From Albifimbria verrucaria (Eukaryota; Ascomycota; Sordariomycetes; Hypocreales; Stachybotryaceae), in contig JAHREC010000013.1 of assembly GCA_020081605.1 (NCBI GenBank), forward strand, positions 1-64,000: a stretch of 64,000 bases of DNA, given 5' to 3'. Positions 1 through 10,185 of this stretch are shown piece after piece; the first letter of the stretch is position 1, and the number at the start of each line of letters is the position of its first letter. The translations under genes were made by a program, and so were the position numbers. Below the pieces are notes generated by a model, which was given only the letters and a program-made list of their open reading frames with translations, ran no database searches and was not told the DNA's origin.

Positions 1-102
1 CTAACCCTAACCCTAACCCTAACCCTAACCCTAACCCTAACCCTAACTCCTAACCCTAACTCCTAACCCTAACCCTAACCCTAACCCTAACCCTAACCCT
101 AA
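1..102. repeat. Telomere, (CCCTAA)n
   Basis: Terminal array of CCCTAA units read 5'->3', so the chromosome end is at base 1 and the G-rich TTAGGG strand is the complement. Two variant CTAACTC units interrupt the array near 43-65. The array stops abruptly near base 102. Confidence 0.97.
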
Positions 103-109
103 TTTCCGT

Positions 110-156
110 TGGGTTAGGGCTAAGGCTACGGGTAGGGTTACGCGTAGGGTTAAGGC
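110..156. repeat. Degenerate telomere-like sequence, inverted
   Basis: Directly inside the telomere there are several TTAGGG-like pieces on the plus strand (GGGTTAGGG, GGGTAGGGTTA, TAGGGTTAAGG). They run in the orientation opposite to the terminal array and probably represent old telomeric DNA. Confidence 0.6.
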
Positions 157-676
157 CAAGATTAGGCCTGCAGTTTCACCCTTTCTACTCTCTTCACGCT
201 ACTTTTCCGCTTTTTGCCGTTTAGTAGCCGCCTTTAACTGTCTGTTGTTTGCTTCTCGCCCTTGTAAGAAGTCGTAGGCTTCGGCCTTCTTAAACGACCA
301 GCAACAAGGGACCGCCAGAGGGTAACGAGTGGAGACCGAAAAGCAAAGACGCAAACAGTCGGTTACTTGTAAGCGCGTAGTGGAGACCACCCAGGTAGGA
401 AAGATCAGGTAGCCTTAAGGTTCTAGGCTTCAAACAAGTGGAAACCAGTGACTAGCAAAGTAGTAACCAGCAGAGGCCGAGAGTGCTTAGTAAAGACCCT
501 GAAGCAAAAAGCAGACGGCAGATGGCCAACCACACCTGGCGGACAGTAGCAACTTAGAAAGAGCAAACGGAAAAGAAAGCTAAGCAGGTTGCAGGCGACG
601 ACAACAGACAACCGATCTAGAACAGAAAGGACTGGTGGGAAAAGGTTAACAGGCTAAAGCGGGAGGTAAAGAACAA
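157..676. other. Subtelomeric DNA without a recognisable gene
   Basis: Open frames here are low complexity (short purine-rich motifs such as ACAGAC and AGTAG) and resemble no protein family. I see no gene. Confidence 0.5.
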
Positions 677-811
677 AGAGCAGAGAACAGAGCAGAGAAC
701 AGAGCAGAGAACAGAGCAGAGAACAGAGCAGAGAACAGAGCAGAGAACAGAGCAGAGAACAGAGCAGAGAACAGAGCAGAGAACAGAGCAGAGAACAGAG
801 CAGAGAACAGA
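677..811. repeat. 12-bp tandem minisatellite (AGAGCAGAGAAC)n
   Basis: About eleven nearly perfect copies of the 12-mer AGAGCAGAGAAC. Because 12 is a multiple of 3, it leaves all frames open and creates a spurious Phe-Ser-Ala-Leu repeat on the minus strand. A shorter ACAGACA-type array follows near 930-960. Confidence 0.9.
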
Positions 812-1170
812 AGATAGACAAGAAAGAGTAGAAAACAGCGACTAGATAGCGAGAACAAACAGGCACCAACAAGCAACTGGGAGAAGCGCTTAGACAAGCT
901 AGGGCAGCGTGACACTAGGAGACTCAACCGCAGACAACAGACAACAGACAACAGACAGCAAAAAGTAGCTTGTGAAAAACTTCCTACAACTTCCTACAAC
1001 TCCTCCTTCCTCAGTGATTAGAGAACTTAACCCACCTTCTCTTAAACTCTTCGTCTTTTCAGTCTAACAAGAACCTTAGCTAGTAACCCTGGCCCACCTC
1101 GGCCTTCAACCCTGTTCTTTGTACCCTTAACCAAACTTCTTCTGCAGACCCTAGGGCCAAAGATCCTCAA

Positions 1171-1200
1171 GGTCAGGGTTAGGGTTAGGGTCAGGGTCAG
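1171..1200 (+). repeat. Interstitial telomeric repeat
   Basis: Contains GGGTTAGGGTTAGGG with degenerate GGGTCA units on both sides. It sits 1.2 kb from the end, in inverted orientation to the terminal array. Confidence 0.75.
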
Positions 1201-2178
1201 AAATTTACCTACCCTATATGCTTGGTCTGCTCGCTTCTATCAACCTTTTCACTCATAACTAGCACTTACCGATAGCTGTTAGAATACTATTTCACCCTAT
1301 GCCTTGTATACCTGCCATTTTAACCAGAGTAACCTTAATAGCTGCTCTTTCCTCACGCTTTAAGGTTGGCGGTTAGCGGTTCGACAACGTAGCGGTTAGC
1401 GCTGGCCATAGGACCATGACTAATCTGCCGATAACCCTGATCCTGCAAATCGGCCACCGGACGTTAAGTTGATCCATCCCACGTTTTCCTGCCTAACGCC
1501 AGCACAGGTTATCCTGCTGTATCCTCCTACGAACCAACAGCCTGTTGGTTATCACCCCCAAAGCCCCTGTTGAGGCTGTGTAACCTAAGCCGCAGGACGT
1601 CAATCCATAGATCGCTATAAATTAATGCATCAGCCCCTTTACCAACTTTCTCATCATGCCGCCCGTTGGCTCCCATCCGAATAGCACCTTCGGCCTAATC
1701 AGCTTAAACATAATGCTCAAGAGTTCACTTCACTATAGAAACCATTAAAATTATATTCTTTTATATATCCATCGTCAATTCATAGAATGGCGTCAAAACA
1801 TGCCCACTCTACAGAGACAAGTGAGTCTTAGTGCCCTAATTGGTCCCATTCGCCTGGGAAGTAGCTGATCAGTACCCTAGACCTTGACGCTCGAACTCAA
1901 TCTGACGAGTGTTTGGGGCTTCCCACCCGGGCTCAAGCTATTCGGTGCTGGAGCTCAATTATATTCATGCAGGGGATGAATATCTGGAAGGCCTATCCTA
2001 TCTACCTAAATTATATGGTCGTGGGCTGGGGCGGCCTGAGTCTTTTGAAGCAGGCCGTCTTTTATTAGGTGCCTTAGGGATTTGTATCTTTGTCGCTGTG
2101 CCTATTATATTTCTATGTCAAAGGTAATAGCTATAGTTATCCTCTCTTCGGCTTATGCTATATTGATTATGAAGATAT
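1201..2178. other. Subtelomeric spacer without a supported gene
   Basis: No supported gene. A 72-codon open frame at 1909-2127 (+) ends in a hydrophobic stretch. It has no ATG start (GTG-type initiator) and no visible introns or partner exon, so I leave it uncalled. Confidence 0.4.
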
Positions 2179-3195
2179 TTATCGAGATGGAACCTGGTGC
2201 CCCCATTCATCGCCGACCATACATTGCTCGTGATATTTCAGGTTGAACCCATAAGTAATCCACCCTATGATTGATTCCTGCTCCTTTGAGGGCCCGAACG
2301 CAGCAATAGCTCCTTGGGCCATAATTAAACGATTATAGTAATCCAGTATATTCCACTGAAACCCTTTGTAGTCGCTGTTCTCGCTAGGGATCTCGATAGA
2401 ACAAGCTACTTCATCGTACAACCACCTTAAGTTCTTATAGCTAAACTCCGGCAGATCGTTAATCTCGCTGTTCATCATCGCCTTGGCATCCAGGCCGCCA
2501 CTGTCGAAGTATTGCTGATTATATATCTTCTCAACCCCGTCACGGCTCTGAAGGCGTCTCTCGTTAAGTTTTGTTCGTGGTCCAGGGCCGTAGCCTAATT
2601 TAACACGTCTTTCCATAGTGATTGGATCGATATCCATGATTGCGATATGGAGGTCTTGACTGCCATGTTGAAGTGCAAAGACTGGGTGTTGCTTCTCTTG
2701 TCGCTTCGAGAGTGGGTTAAGCTTTGGTTCGTTCCACATGCCAATATGCCGAACTTCATGGCCAAGTTGCTGCGTTAAAATATCCTCCATTCGACGATGG
2801 AGTTTAACGGATCGCGGGAATTCATTGGGGTTCCTTACATTGGGCCCAAGGTTCCAATCATGCATCTCCACGAGCTCGCCAAGTAATTCGCCTGCCGTTA
2901 CCCTAGCTTTTGTATCAAGGCTTTTGGCAAGGGCGATCGACATCTCGCCATAACCCCTTCTTAGGGCTAGAGCTGCCAGAACCGTGAATACTGCACCCTT
3001 AATGCATGAGTACCTATTCTGCTCGACATCTTCGGACTTAGCGTATGCCCGACAAGATGTAACGAGTTCCCAAAGTCCAAAGCCCATGCCTGGGGTTCCG
3101 GCCACCACTTCAATGTTGATTGGCCATGCATTCCAAAATCGAATCGACTTCGTGGCCGATTCTGAACGGAGAGAGTGGTATTTGACTCCAATATA
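2179..3195 (-). CDS. Hypothetical protein, C-terminal coding part
   Basis: The open frame runs on the minus strand from about 3195 to a stop at 2179 and encodes about 335 residues. There is no in-frame ATG at its upstream end. Stops lie just beyond 3195 next to an ATATAG that could serve as a splice acceptor, so at least one 5' exon is probably missing from this model. The composition is that of a folded globular protein. Visible marks are a Gly-rich segment (AGTPGMGFGLWEL), a hydrophobic helix around FTVLAALALRRGYGE and a conserved-looking HDW/GPNxRNPNEFP region. I do not recognise the family with confidence and assign no function. The divergent neighbour at 4173 encodes a secreted protein, and the two may share an upstream region. 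Confidence 0.55.
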   Translation of the reverse strand, partial: YIGVKYHSLRSESATKSIRFWNAWPINIEVVAGTPGMGFGLWELVTSCRAYAKSEDVEQNRYSCIKGAVFTVLAALALRRGYGEMSIALAKSLDTKARVTAGELLGELVEMHDWNLGPNVRNPNEFPRSVKLHRRMEDILTQQLGHEVRHIGMWNEPKLNPLSKRQEKQHPVFALQHGSQDLHIAIMDIDPITMERRVKLGYGPGPRTKLNERRLQSRDGVEKIYNQQYFDSGGLDAKAMMNSEINDLPEFSYKNLRWLYDEVACSIEIPSENSDYKGFQWNILDYYNRLIMAQGAIAAFGPSKEQESIIGWITYGFNLKYHEQCMVGDEWGHQVPSR

Positions 3196-4172
3196 TCTAT
3201 ATTACTATATATTAACAGGGTCCTCACGAATGCCAGTTTAACAAGACATACCAATAGCTGCACCCTTACTGTACCTATTTTCGCCACATTTCCTCTGAGG
3301 AAATGGACTTATATGTAGTGCCATTAGACAGGGGTTGAAGAATAGAAGCAAGAGTATAATCTGGCACAAGGGCCCAGCATAAGATAATAATCGATACTCT
3401 CATAATGCAATAGTAAGAAAGGCTGGTTAATATTGCAGGATTTCTAGCGTTCTTATATCGTGGAGTCGAATATTATATTATTATATTATAATGGCGGAAA
3501 TACAGTCCCCTTTTAAGCTATTAATTATCTGTTAGTTTATTGCTAACCTTACTCCATCCAGAACCAAACGCTTATCAGCTTATTCTTTTCCCCTTTTTAG
3601 CATCTTTGTTGGTGGCTTGTGGCTTCTCCGTCTTGAGTTGGCCGCAGACCCCCATATACAAGTCATGCGGTGAATGATTCGTATGATGATGGGGTCTGGA
3701 ACATATAAATAGTATCCAGAAGCTTGTGGGATATGCGGTTAGAATAAGGTCCGCTGTCAGCGTGTGCGAGAAGCATCGGTTTTATGATACGCAGCTCCGT
3801 GTACGAGATATGATTGCTCCGACATGCCCCCAATTCCTGGGGCTTGTCTGGATCATGAGGCTGAGAAGCGTGGGTTTGTTGGTAAGCATATGTTACAGGA
3901 TTCCAAACAGCGCAAGATACGCTCTAACACCCCTGTAGTAATCAGGGCGCAGCAAGCCACCGAACAAAAACGGCGATTTACAGTCTGGTGTTTTCTAACC
4001 AACGAACAATTCTCCCATCAGTATTAAGAATTCATAAATAGCAGCCATACTTTATAATATATATTTAAATATGTAAGCTCTACGATTCTGAATATTTCTA
4101 TGAACTTTAAATCTTAATCTTTTCTTTAGGCTACCTATATTCATCTCTTGTGAATAGTTGAAAATCACAAAC
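3196..4172. other. Intergenic, shared upstream region
   Basis: A moderately AT-rich spacer between two divergent genes. Short open frames on both strands lack family features. TA-rich runs near 3470-3490 and 4050-4070 could hold core promoter elements, but none is distinctive. Confidence 0.4.
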
Positions 4173-4652
4173 ATGCATCTATCTTTAAAATATATACTTT
4201 CTCTTGCCTTTATCCCGTTGAGTCTCCTAGGCGCTATTGCCACACCGATAACTCAAACTGGCGAAGTCCATGGTCATCTTAACCAGCGCACCCCAGTCTG
4301 GAATTGGCCTCGTTGCACTTTTGCAGAGGAAGGGCAATGTACTCTCTATATGGCAACGGGGAAACCATATCCAACCTTCACACAATATCGCACGTTTGCA
4401 CTTTTCGATCATAAATGCAAACTCACATCCCTTTATTATACAGACATAAAGGAGAAGATTGTCAATCTCAAAGGCCATCTACCAGGTGGCATAAGAATCG
4501 CAGTCGACGATCAAATGCAACCGGAAGGTGCTATATCTTATCGTTTAGTAGATACTCCTCTTGGTAGTGGCTTGGAGTGCCATGATTGGGGGAGTATGTG
4601 GATGGCATCGGCTGCAGGAGACATTTCCCTGTTAAGCAACATTTTCTATTAG
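4173..4652 (+). CDS. Small secreted protein (hypothetical)
   Basis: A single-exon frame from the ATG at 4173 encodes about 159 residues. The N-terminus has a short polar start followed by a strong hydrophobic core (YILSLAFIPLSLLGAIA) and small residues, which is a typical signal peptide with cleavage near residue 23. The mature protein has four cysteines (RCTF, GQCT, HKCK and LECH contexts), which could form two disulphides, and is rich in aromatic residues. An in-frame TTG upstream was rejected as a start because it would precede the signal peptide. Length and features fit a fungal effector-like or extracellular protein. I do not recognise the family and assign no activity. Confidence 0.6.
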   Translation: MHLSLKYILSLAFIPLSLLGAIATPITQTGEVHGHLNQRTPVWNWPRCTFAEEGQCTLYMATGKPYPTFTQYRTFALFDHKCKLTSLYYTDIKEKIVNLKGHLPGGIRIAVDDQMQPEGAISYRLVDTPLGSGLECHDWGSMWMASAAGDISLLSNIFY

Positions 4653-4903
4653 CTACGATAGCCTGATATACATTGGTTGTGTTTAGTGAAAAAGAAAGCA
4701 GCATTAAGTCGGCCCTAGAGTATATAAACCCAACCTAACCTTAACCCCCAGCCGCTTAAGTGTTTGCTACCTCCCAAGAATGGAAAGTGCTGAAGAAACT
4801 TAACATTAATACAATAAAAGCGAGCTTAGCTCTTGTCAATTAAACGGCAGGATTACCTAAGCCCCATGCCCCACTGTATATAATCTAGTGGGTGACAGTA
4901 CTA
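4653..4903. other. Intergenic
   Basis: An AT-leaning spacer between convergent genes. I see no feature other than a short telomere-like CCTAACCTTAACCCC near 4730-4750. Confidence 0.4.
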
Positions 4904-5871
4904 TTATATTATTTTTTTCTGGTAAAGCCGATCCATACGGATTCCATGTATAGCCTTGTCTAACTCCTGGGCTGCTGTTGCCGTAGATATTTTAATGCTT
5001 TCTTCGATATCCGCCTTTATAACCGCTTCCTCCTTTTCTAACTTGATCTTCTGCGCTGCGATACCCTTGAGGTCTTCGAAGTCCCTGCAGGAAGCAAATT
5101 TCCACCTCATCATGCAACCTCACCAGGCATCGTTCCCCACTTTGATACAGCGATACTAGAGAAGGAACATAACCATTTTGTCCGAGTAGGGTTAGAAGTC
5201 GATGGCTCTGTTTTAACAGACGCCTCATTTCACCCGCGTCGACTTCCTCACGCTCCGCTGATATTTTTGTATGGTGTTCATTGCCTGTATTAGATCCTCG
5301 AAGTCTTCGTCGCTTATCCATCTGGGGAAACGGTATCGATGCTCTTTCCATAGAACCGCCCACGATTCAAGATTAGCCGACGCTGCGCAATCCCATCCGC
5401 GCTCCTTTAGCGTATCTGCCAACACTGCTTTGGCGTATAAAAAGCATGCTTCTTCCATCATACATCGCACAGTTCCGAAAAACTCATACTGTAAGCGGAA
5501 TGGTAGGAAGGCTCGACCTAGGAAATTTCTTTCATGGCCCACTGGCACTGGCTTTGGTTAGGTCTTCAAACGACGAGCTCTCATATACAGACCCATACCT
5601 TCACCCCGTGCCATCGACGCAGCCATACTCGCTATACGGTCTTCGTTCTGATCGATGCCGTTCGCAGTTCTATCGTCGCTTGCTCCGTGACCCTTCATCG
5701 TGTCCTTTGGGGAGGCTGAGCCCCCTCCTCGCGAGGCGAAACGGGCTCTTCTCGCTCGTGCGTTTCTTCGTAGGACGTATTAGATGCGATTTCCATGTTT
5801 GCTCCCTGTTCTGCGAATGTCCTTGCCGCTTCTGCCGCCTTCTGAGCTGCCGTCCTCTTCTTCTTCGCCAT
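4904..5871 (-). CDS. Fungal accessory-region protein of the family often misnamed 'cytochrome c1' (interrupted)
   Basis: The coding signal starts at the ATG at 5871 (MAKKKRTAAQKAAEAAR, a basic Ala-rich start) and continues to 4904 through several frames. Segments in order are a disordered acidic N-terminus, a Met/Arg-rich stretch (GLYMRARR), a globular core (VGHERNFLGRAFLPFRL; CMMEEACFLYAKAVLADTL; WLSDE-like with EDLIQAMNTIQK) and a C-terminal charged helix with coiled-coil character (KIKLEKEEAVIKADIEES). I recall similar proteins in Fusarium-type accessory DNA that automated pipelines label ubiquinol-cytochrome c reductase. Nothing here has a haem CxxCH motif, so that label should not be used. 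Frames break at a C4 run near 5705, an A5 run near 5265 and short runs near 5110, all consistent with a missing base. One in-frame TAA near 5556 is not explained this way, so the gene may be dead. Confidence 0.5.
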
Positions 5872-6104
5872 TGCTGTAATGGTTCGCTATCCGGTTCTTG
5901 GTGGCGAGGATGATGTTCGCTACTTTCTCGAGGGAGAGGAAAAGAAGGGAGAGAAGGAAGAAGTCGATGCATATGAGACATGCGAAATCGCGGTCCGGAA
6001 TATATATAAACCACCGGACCACAAACATACAGTGCCCTTGAAGTCAGACTCTACGACAGACCGTCGTGCAAGCTTCGAATACGCTTCCTCAATGCAGCAG
6101 ACAA

Positions 6105-6600
6105 CTAAGATGCCTCTTCTAACGCGCTATTTGTCAACGCGTCTGCTTGCTCATTGTGCTCTCGCGCTACATGCCAAAACAAAACCTCCACACCGACTTT
6201 ACGAAGCGTATCAATCCACTTATCTAATTCCTTGAAAAGGTCCGAGTTACGAACTATTTTCTGCTTTGCTGTCCAATAAACCCCGTCTTTTCATACCCAC
6301 CGGTTCGGAACCCAGTCCGTGATCCTGTCTACCACATATGCTGAATCTGCTTTGATCACTACTAGATCCAGCCTCTTACCCCCAAACCGTTCTTTTTGTA
6401 TATCGCATGGGCCACTTGAAGCGCAATAATGGCAGCCTGAAGTTCTGCCACCTGATTCGTCGTGCGAACACTCTCGATAATGACGCTTTTATTGTATTCG
6501 GAGTATTCCCGACAAACACACCTGCAGCCATTCTGGCTGTTGGTGTTCCATTGTACCGGCACACACCATCGACGGCAATGACTATGCAATCTAGATGCAT
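6105..6600 (-). CDS. RNase H-like domain protein (interrupted)
   Basis: Three frames together give a type-1 RNase H fold in order. First comes the Asp strand with IVIAVDGVCRYNG (first carboxylate in DG, then xxNG). Next is VAELQAAIIAL (Glu helix), then VVIKADSAYVVDRITDW (KADS Asp) and finally WHVAREHNEQADAL (HxxN-xxAD, fourth carboxylate). All four acidic positions are present. The breaks lie at an A4 run near 6490 (minus-strand AAAAGCG) and a G5 run near 6384 and are cured by one extra base each. One TGA follows NRWV near 6293 and may be a real nonsense change or several nearby run errors. The N-terminus may extend upstream of 6600. Such proteins would cleave RNA in RNA:DNA hybrids, and similar free-standing copies are common in fungal accessory regions. 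I see no reverse transcriptase beside it. Confidence 0.6.
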
Positions 6601-6625
6601 TTCCCATCTGTGTAAGGGGTTTCAC

Positions 6626-7406
6626 ATCACAATTTCAAACGCTGCTTATACCATGCATTTATATATTGAGCTTCAGTGACTAGACCTCAACACCACTTTA
6701 ACCTTTGTCCCATCGTTTGGTTTTCCAGAGGCTGCATAAAGGAGGGGAGGGATATGCGGCGTGGTATGGTTTGACCATTCATAAAGCAGTAACCCAATCG
6801 TTCGCCAAGGCGTCAGAAACCCTCGTTTAATCCCGGTTTGGACGATTGAAGCTGCTGCGTGAGGGTGGGGGTTTGTAGGGTTCGTGGCCACCAAGCCAAT
6901 GAGTGGTGGCCTATGGGCTGTGAACCAACCTTATTTAAAAGCATTGGTGGGAAGCAAACCCGGGAATTCGGACTGGCGAGGGTCACTACGTGAGTTCCTT
7001 TTATTCTAGCTGGCACAGTCGGACCTTTGTGTGATGTCGGCGTCCTATTGCAGGGCCAACCGCATACACAATCGTTCTTGGTATGGAACCCCGTGGGCAC
7101 CCTATTGGTTGCGACCGCATCGTCCGGGTACTCACCCAGGCACATTTACAGGGTAGCGGGGAGCCAACTGCATAAGAGAACGAAACGATGAGATAACGAC
7201 CCAACAGTAAATTGTCAAATATTCCTAGGACCTCCCGGCTCTTGCATGGGCTCGGTTAGGATTCCTGGATATGGATACCAACAGCATATAGGATCATCGT
7301 AGGCGAGGGCTTTCGGGCTAGTCGAGACAGCCACCTCCCGCTCTTTCCGCTCTTCCAGGCCGGGGTTCAATGGGATAAAGGCACAGTACACTGTTCCGCG
7401 TAAAAC
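6626..7406. other. Gene-poor spacer of normal GC
   Basis: Overlapping open frames exist on the minus strand (6673-7204), but none shows a signal peptide, domain or coherent splice structure, and the overlapping frames look equally open. I call no gene. Confidence 0.4.
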
Positions 7407-7413
7407 TATAAAG
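7407..7413 (+). promoter_or_regulatory. TATA-box-like element
   Basis: TATAAAG lies 106-112 bases upstream of the ATG at 7519. A pyrimidine-rich CCATCC/CAATC leader follows, typical of fungal 5' leaders. Confidence 0.45.
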
Positions 7414-7518
7414 AGGTGGCCGATTTCCTCCTTCCAATCTCCAGCCCGACTCATCTCCTTAGCCCTCACCTGACCATCCGACCATCCAATCATCCAATCG
7501 TCCGCACCCTTTGCCAAC

Positions 7519-8069
7519 ATGCTCTTCCTTCCCCTTATCCTTGGCCTTGCCGCCAGTGTCAACGCAATCGACCTCTACCTCGGTTGGAGGGGCGGCAGCA
7601 ACTACGTTGCTTGCCGTAACATAAACCCCAACGTCTGCTGCTCCACTGCTGCAGGAGGGAGCCCTTCAACAGCCTTGACTTCAGAGAGATCCCCAGGAAC
7701 TGGAACATCCAGTGCCGTGGCCACAGAGGCCCCCAGTGTGGCTCGCTGGCCGAGGTCAAGCAGAGCAACGGCGCTACCGCAGTTAGCCTGTTCAACTCTG
7801 ACTTTGGTGGCTCTGGCTATGGCTTCGTCTCTAAGCGCTCCACGGACGATGCTGTTGTTGAGACCGTAAGGCCATCTCTCTTGGTCTTTGGAGACGGGGC
7901 TCAATATGATCTTTCCGAATTGACTGAATCTTCCTATGATGAAATGGTATGTGCCTCTTACGTCCCATAGGCTTGAACCATAAGTGCTTTTGCTAATGAC
8001 CATGGTAGTTAGTACCAGCTTTTCCGCTACCATCCTCCGAGTCATAACATGGCATCCTCCCTCGCTTAA
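7519..8069 (+). CDS. Small secreted protein, two exons
   Basis: The ATG at 7519 opens a signal peptide (LFLPLILGLAASVNA, cleavage before IDLYLGW). The mature N-terminus has a Cys-rich motif (ACRNINPNVCCS), followed after a frame break by PFNSLDFREIPRNWNIQC, GHRGPQCG and an acidic C-terminus. An intron at 7947-8012 (66 nt, GTATGT donor, GCTAATG branch, TTAG acceptor) joins codon ATG to TACCAG. The stop is at 8069, giving about 165 residues. The break lies in the G3 run at 7657-7659. One added G joins the two frames exactly and keeps the intron phase, so I treat the gene as probably intact. I recall similar IDLY-GWRGG secreted proteins in other ascomycetes, with unknown function. Six cysteines suggest disulphides and an extracellular role. 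Confidence 0.65.
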
Positions 8070-8443
8070 CCCCTCGCTTGACCCCTCGCGCTTCCAAAGA
8101 GTCTACCTGCTAATGTTCGTATTCTTCGTCTACAGTCTCCGAATCGCAGCTTCGAACGGTTCCTCCGACGATGTTCCCGCCAAATTCGACACATCCAGGA
8201 TCGAGTAAAGGTTCGATATGGTGGCTTGAGCGCTTGGAATATATGCCAGCCTGGTCCGACGTTCCTCTTGCGATCACCTTGACTGCGGAGGGTAACAGGT
8301 TGCCTTGCATACTTAGTTAAACATTATAGAACTCTGCTACCTCATTCCCTACAAGTCCCATATCCCTTCCAGTGTGTGACTAAATACAGTAATCTGTGAA
8401 GTTGAAAATCCATAGCCCAATTTTTAAGAACAGCAGCTTTCGT
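8070..8443. other. Intergenic
   Basis: A convergent 3' spacer between the secreted protein and the glycosyltransferase. No feature is recognised. Confidence 0.4.
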
Positions 8444-10185
8444 TCAGCTCGGCACCCACACAAGCTCAATAATACCATCAAGTGCCTTCATGGGCCTTTT
8501 CTTCTCTACCATCCATCGCTCATCATCCTTCTTTCGAACATATACCTGTAACACGGACCTGTCCTCCATGACTTGCGAGTCACGAAGCTCCCAAGCAATC
8601 TTCTTACCCGTTTTGAGGAGCGAGGGGCGCTGAGGGCCATACGTGTAGTCGAAGTTCCACACATGCTCCTCGAACAGCGGGCGAAATGTACGCTCCACCT
8701 GACTCAGGTCGAAGTCGATCCCATCGGGGTAGTGCGCAATGCTATAACCGTTGGAGATGATGAAGTTGTCCGCAGTAACGAAGCGCTGAAACGGGCAGTC
8801 CTCGCCGCACGTATAGGATATCTTGGTGGTATTTAGCGGGTTGGCCGAGTGCCACTTGTCGCCTCTCTTGAAATGATGAATGCTGTACGGCTTAAATCCG
8901 CCTTCGTAGAAACCCGATGCGTCTCCTACAAGATCGAGCTGCCAGAGGTCCTTCAGGTGCGTGAGACGTATGTCGGTGTTCTCGCATATGCACTTACGAA
9001 GGAGAATGTCTCCCTGAGGACCCCAGCCGGTGTTGGACTGCTTGATCTTGGCCCTCGTCCGGCAAGCGTCAATGCGACTGGAAACGATACCCGCCAAAGG
9101 ACGGCTGAGGAAGACTCCACCGCCTCCAAAAGCTTGGGAGCCGTGCACCTTCACGGCCGTAACGTCCTCGGATAAGGTGCCGATATATAACAGCCTTGTA
9201 TGATCATACTGCTTGAACCGCTCGACGAGGCCATTCATCGCCGTGAAGAAGGTGTCGTCATCGCACAAGACCAGCCACTTCCTGTTCGGGGAGTCTTTGT
9301 GGGAGTAAAGCATAGGCACCAGGTTGAGGTACCGGACAGCCATCTCCTTCTCTATCCGGCTATCCCACCCGCTCACTTCGGAATCGATACCGGCATCGGC
9401 AAGTCGTTGCGCGACCTCCGTAAGCTCCGCATCCGTGACGTCAAGGAGGCGAAGGAGGAGCTTGCCTCCGTTAGACCTGCCTTTGCTGTCGGTTAGCCAG
9501 TAGGCCCACTCTTGGATCATCGAAGGGTCGCTGAGGCGCTTGTATGTGGTGGAAATGGCGAATATGAAGTCGGAGAGATCAGCATCGGCCGGGAAAGGCG
9601 ACTCCGGGACGGAAACCTCCAAGGGTTCGCTGCATTTCTCTTCCTGGTCGTGGCCACTCAGCAGATCCACCACCCGGAAGCCTTCGGCGTCATTACCTGA
9701 TGACAGGAGGTTCTGCGGTAGCGAAGTATAAGATTGACGCTCGATGGGCTTGCGCGTGAAGCTGATGTAGCGTCTCAAATACTCGACTTGATCGTCCAGC
9801 TTGTATCTGTCACTTATCTCACGAAGCCTGTCCGTATCAACATTGCAATTCATAACGTGGCTCGATGACGGCCGTGCGCCATGTGCGCTGGTGTTGATGG
9901 GTTTGGCTTGATCACCGCCCGAAAGTTTCGGCTTGACAGCGGATACATCTTTTAAATCAGATGTTTTTAGAAGCAAGTCTGTGGTATACGGTCTCGTTGA
10001 TGGTAAGTTCCAATATGCTATCAAAAGAACGGCAATAAGCACAACAAGCTTGAGAGCTCTTGAGAAGGAGCTCCGTATGCCCCAGGTTGACTGGATTAAT
10101 GCCTTCGCTAGGGTGCAGGCCTCGTGGCTTTCGCCGACCAATACACACTATGCGGGGCCTCTAGGCGGCCGATCCACCCTACCAT
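8444..10185 (-). CDS. GT31/fringe-like glycosyltransferase, type II membrane protein
   Basis: An uninterrupted 565-codon frame ends at 8444. A single membrane anchor lies near residues 30-46 (LKLVVLIAVLLIAYW) after a short cytosolic tail, then a stem region and a luminal catalytic domain. Key motifs are DFIFAISTTYKRL, the metal-binding DDD in WLVLCDDDTFF (about residue 300), a FGGGGVFLSRPL acceptor-side loop and GWGPQGDILLRKC. These fit fungal Golgi glycosyltransferases of the GT31/DUF604 group, which transfer sugars from UDP-sugars to glycans. The exact sugar is unknown. The long frame has no ATG before residue about 95. A better start is the ATG at 10185, which joins in frame if the AAA run near 10124 lacks one A, so I use 10185. 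It is otherwise intact and probably functional. Confidence 0.85.

Noticed and set aside
646..951. Open frames with Phe-Ser-Ala-Leu repeats
   Set aside because: They are produced by the 12-bp minisatellite and have no protein features.
4904..5871. Cytochrome c1 of complex III
   Set aside because: No CxxCH haem motif or membrane tail; the name is a known type of misannotation.
6673..7204. Overlapping minus-strand frames of 67-110 codons
   Set aside because: Several frames are equally open, with no domain, signal peptide or splice logic.
8573..9700. Plus-strand frames opposite the glycosyltransferase
   Set aside because: Shadows of the strong minus-strand coding sequence.
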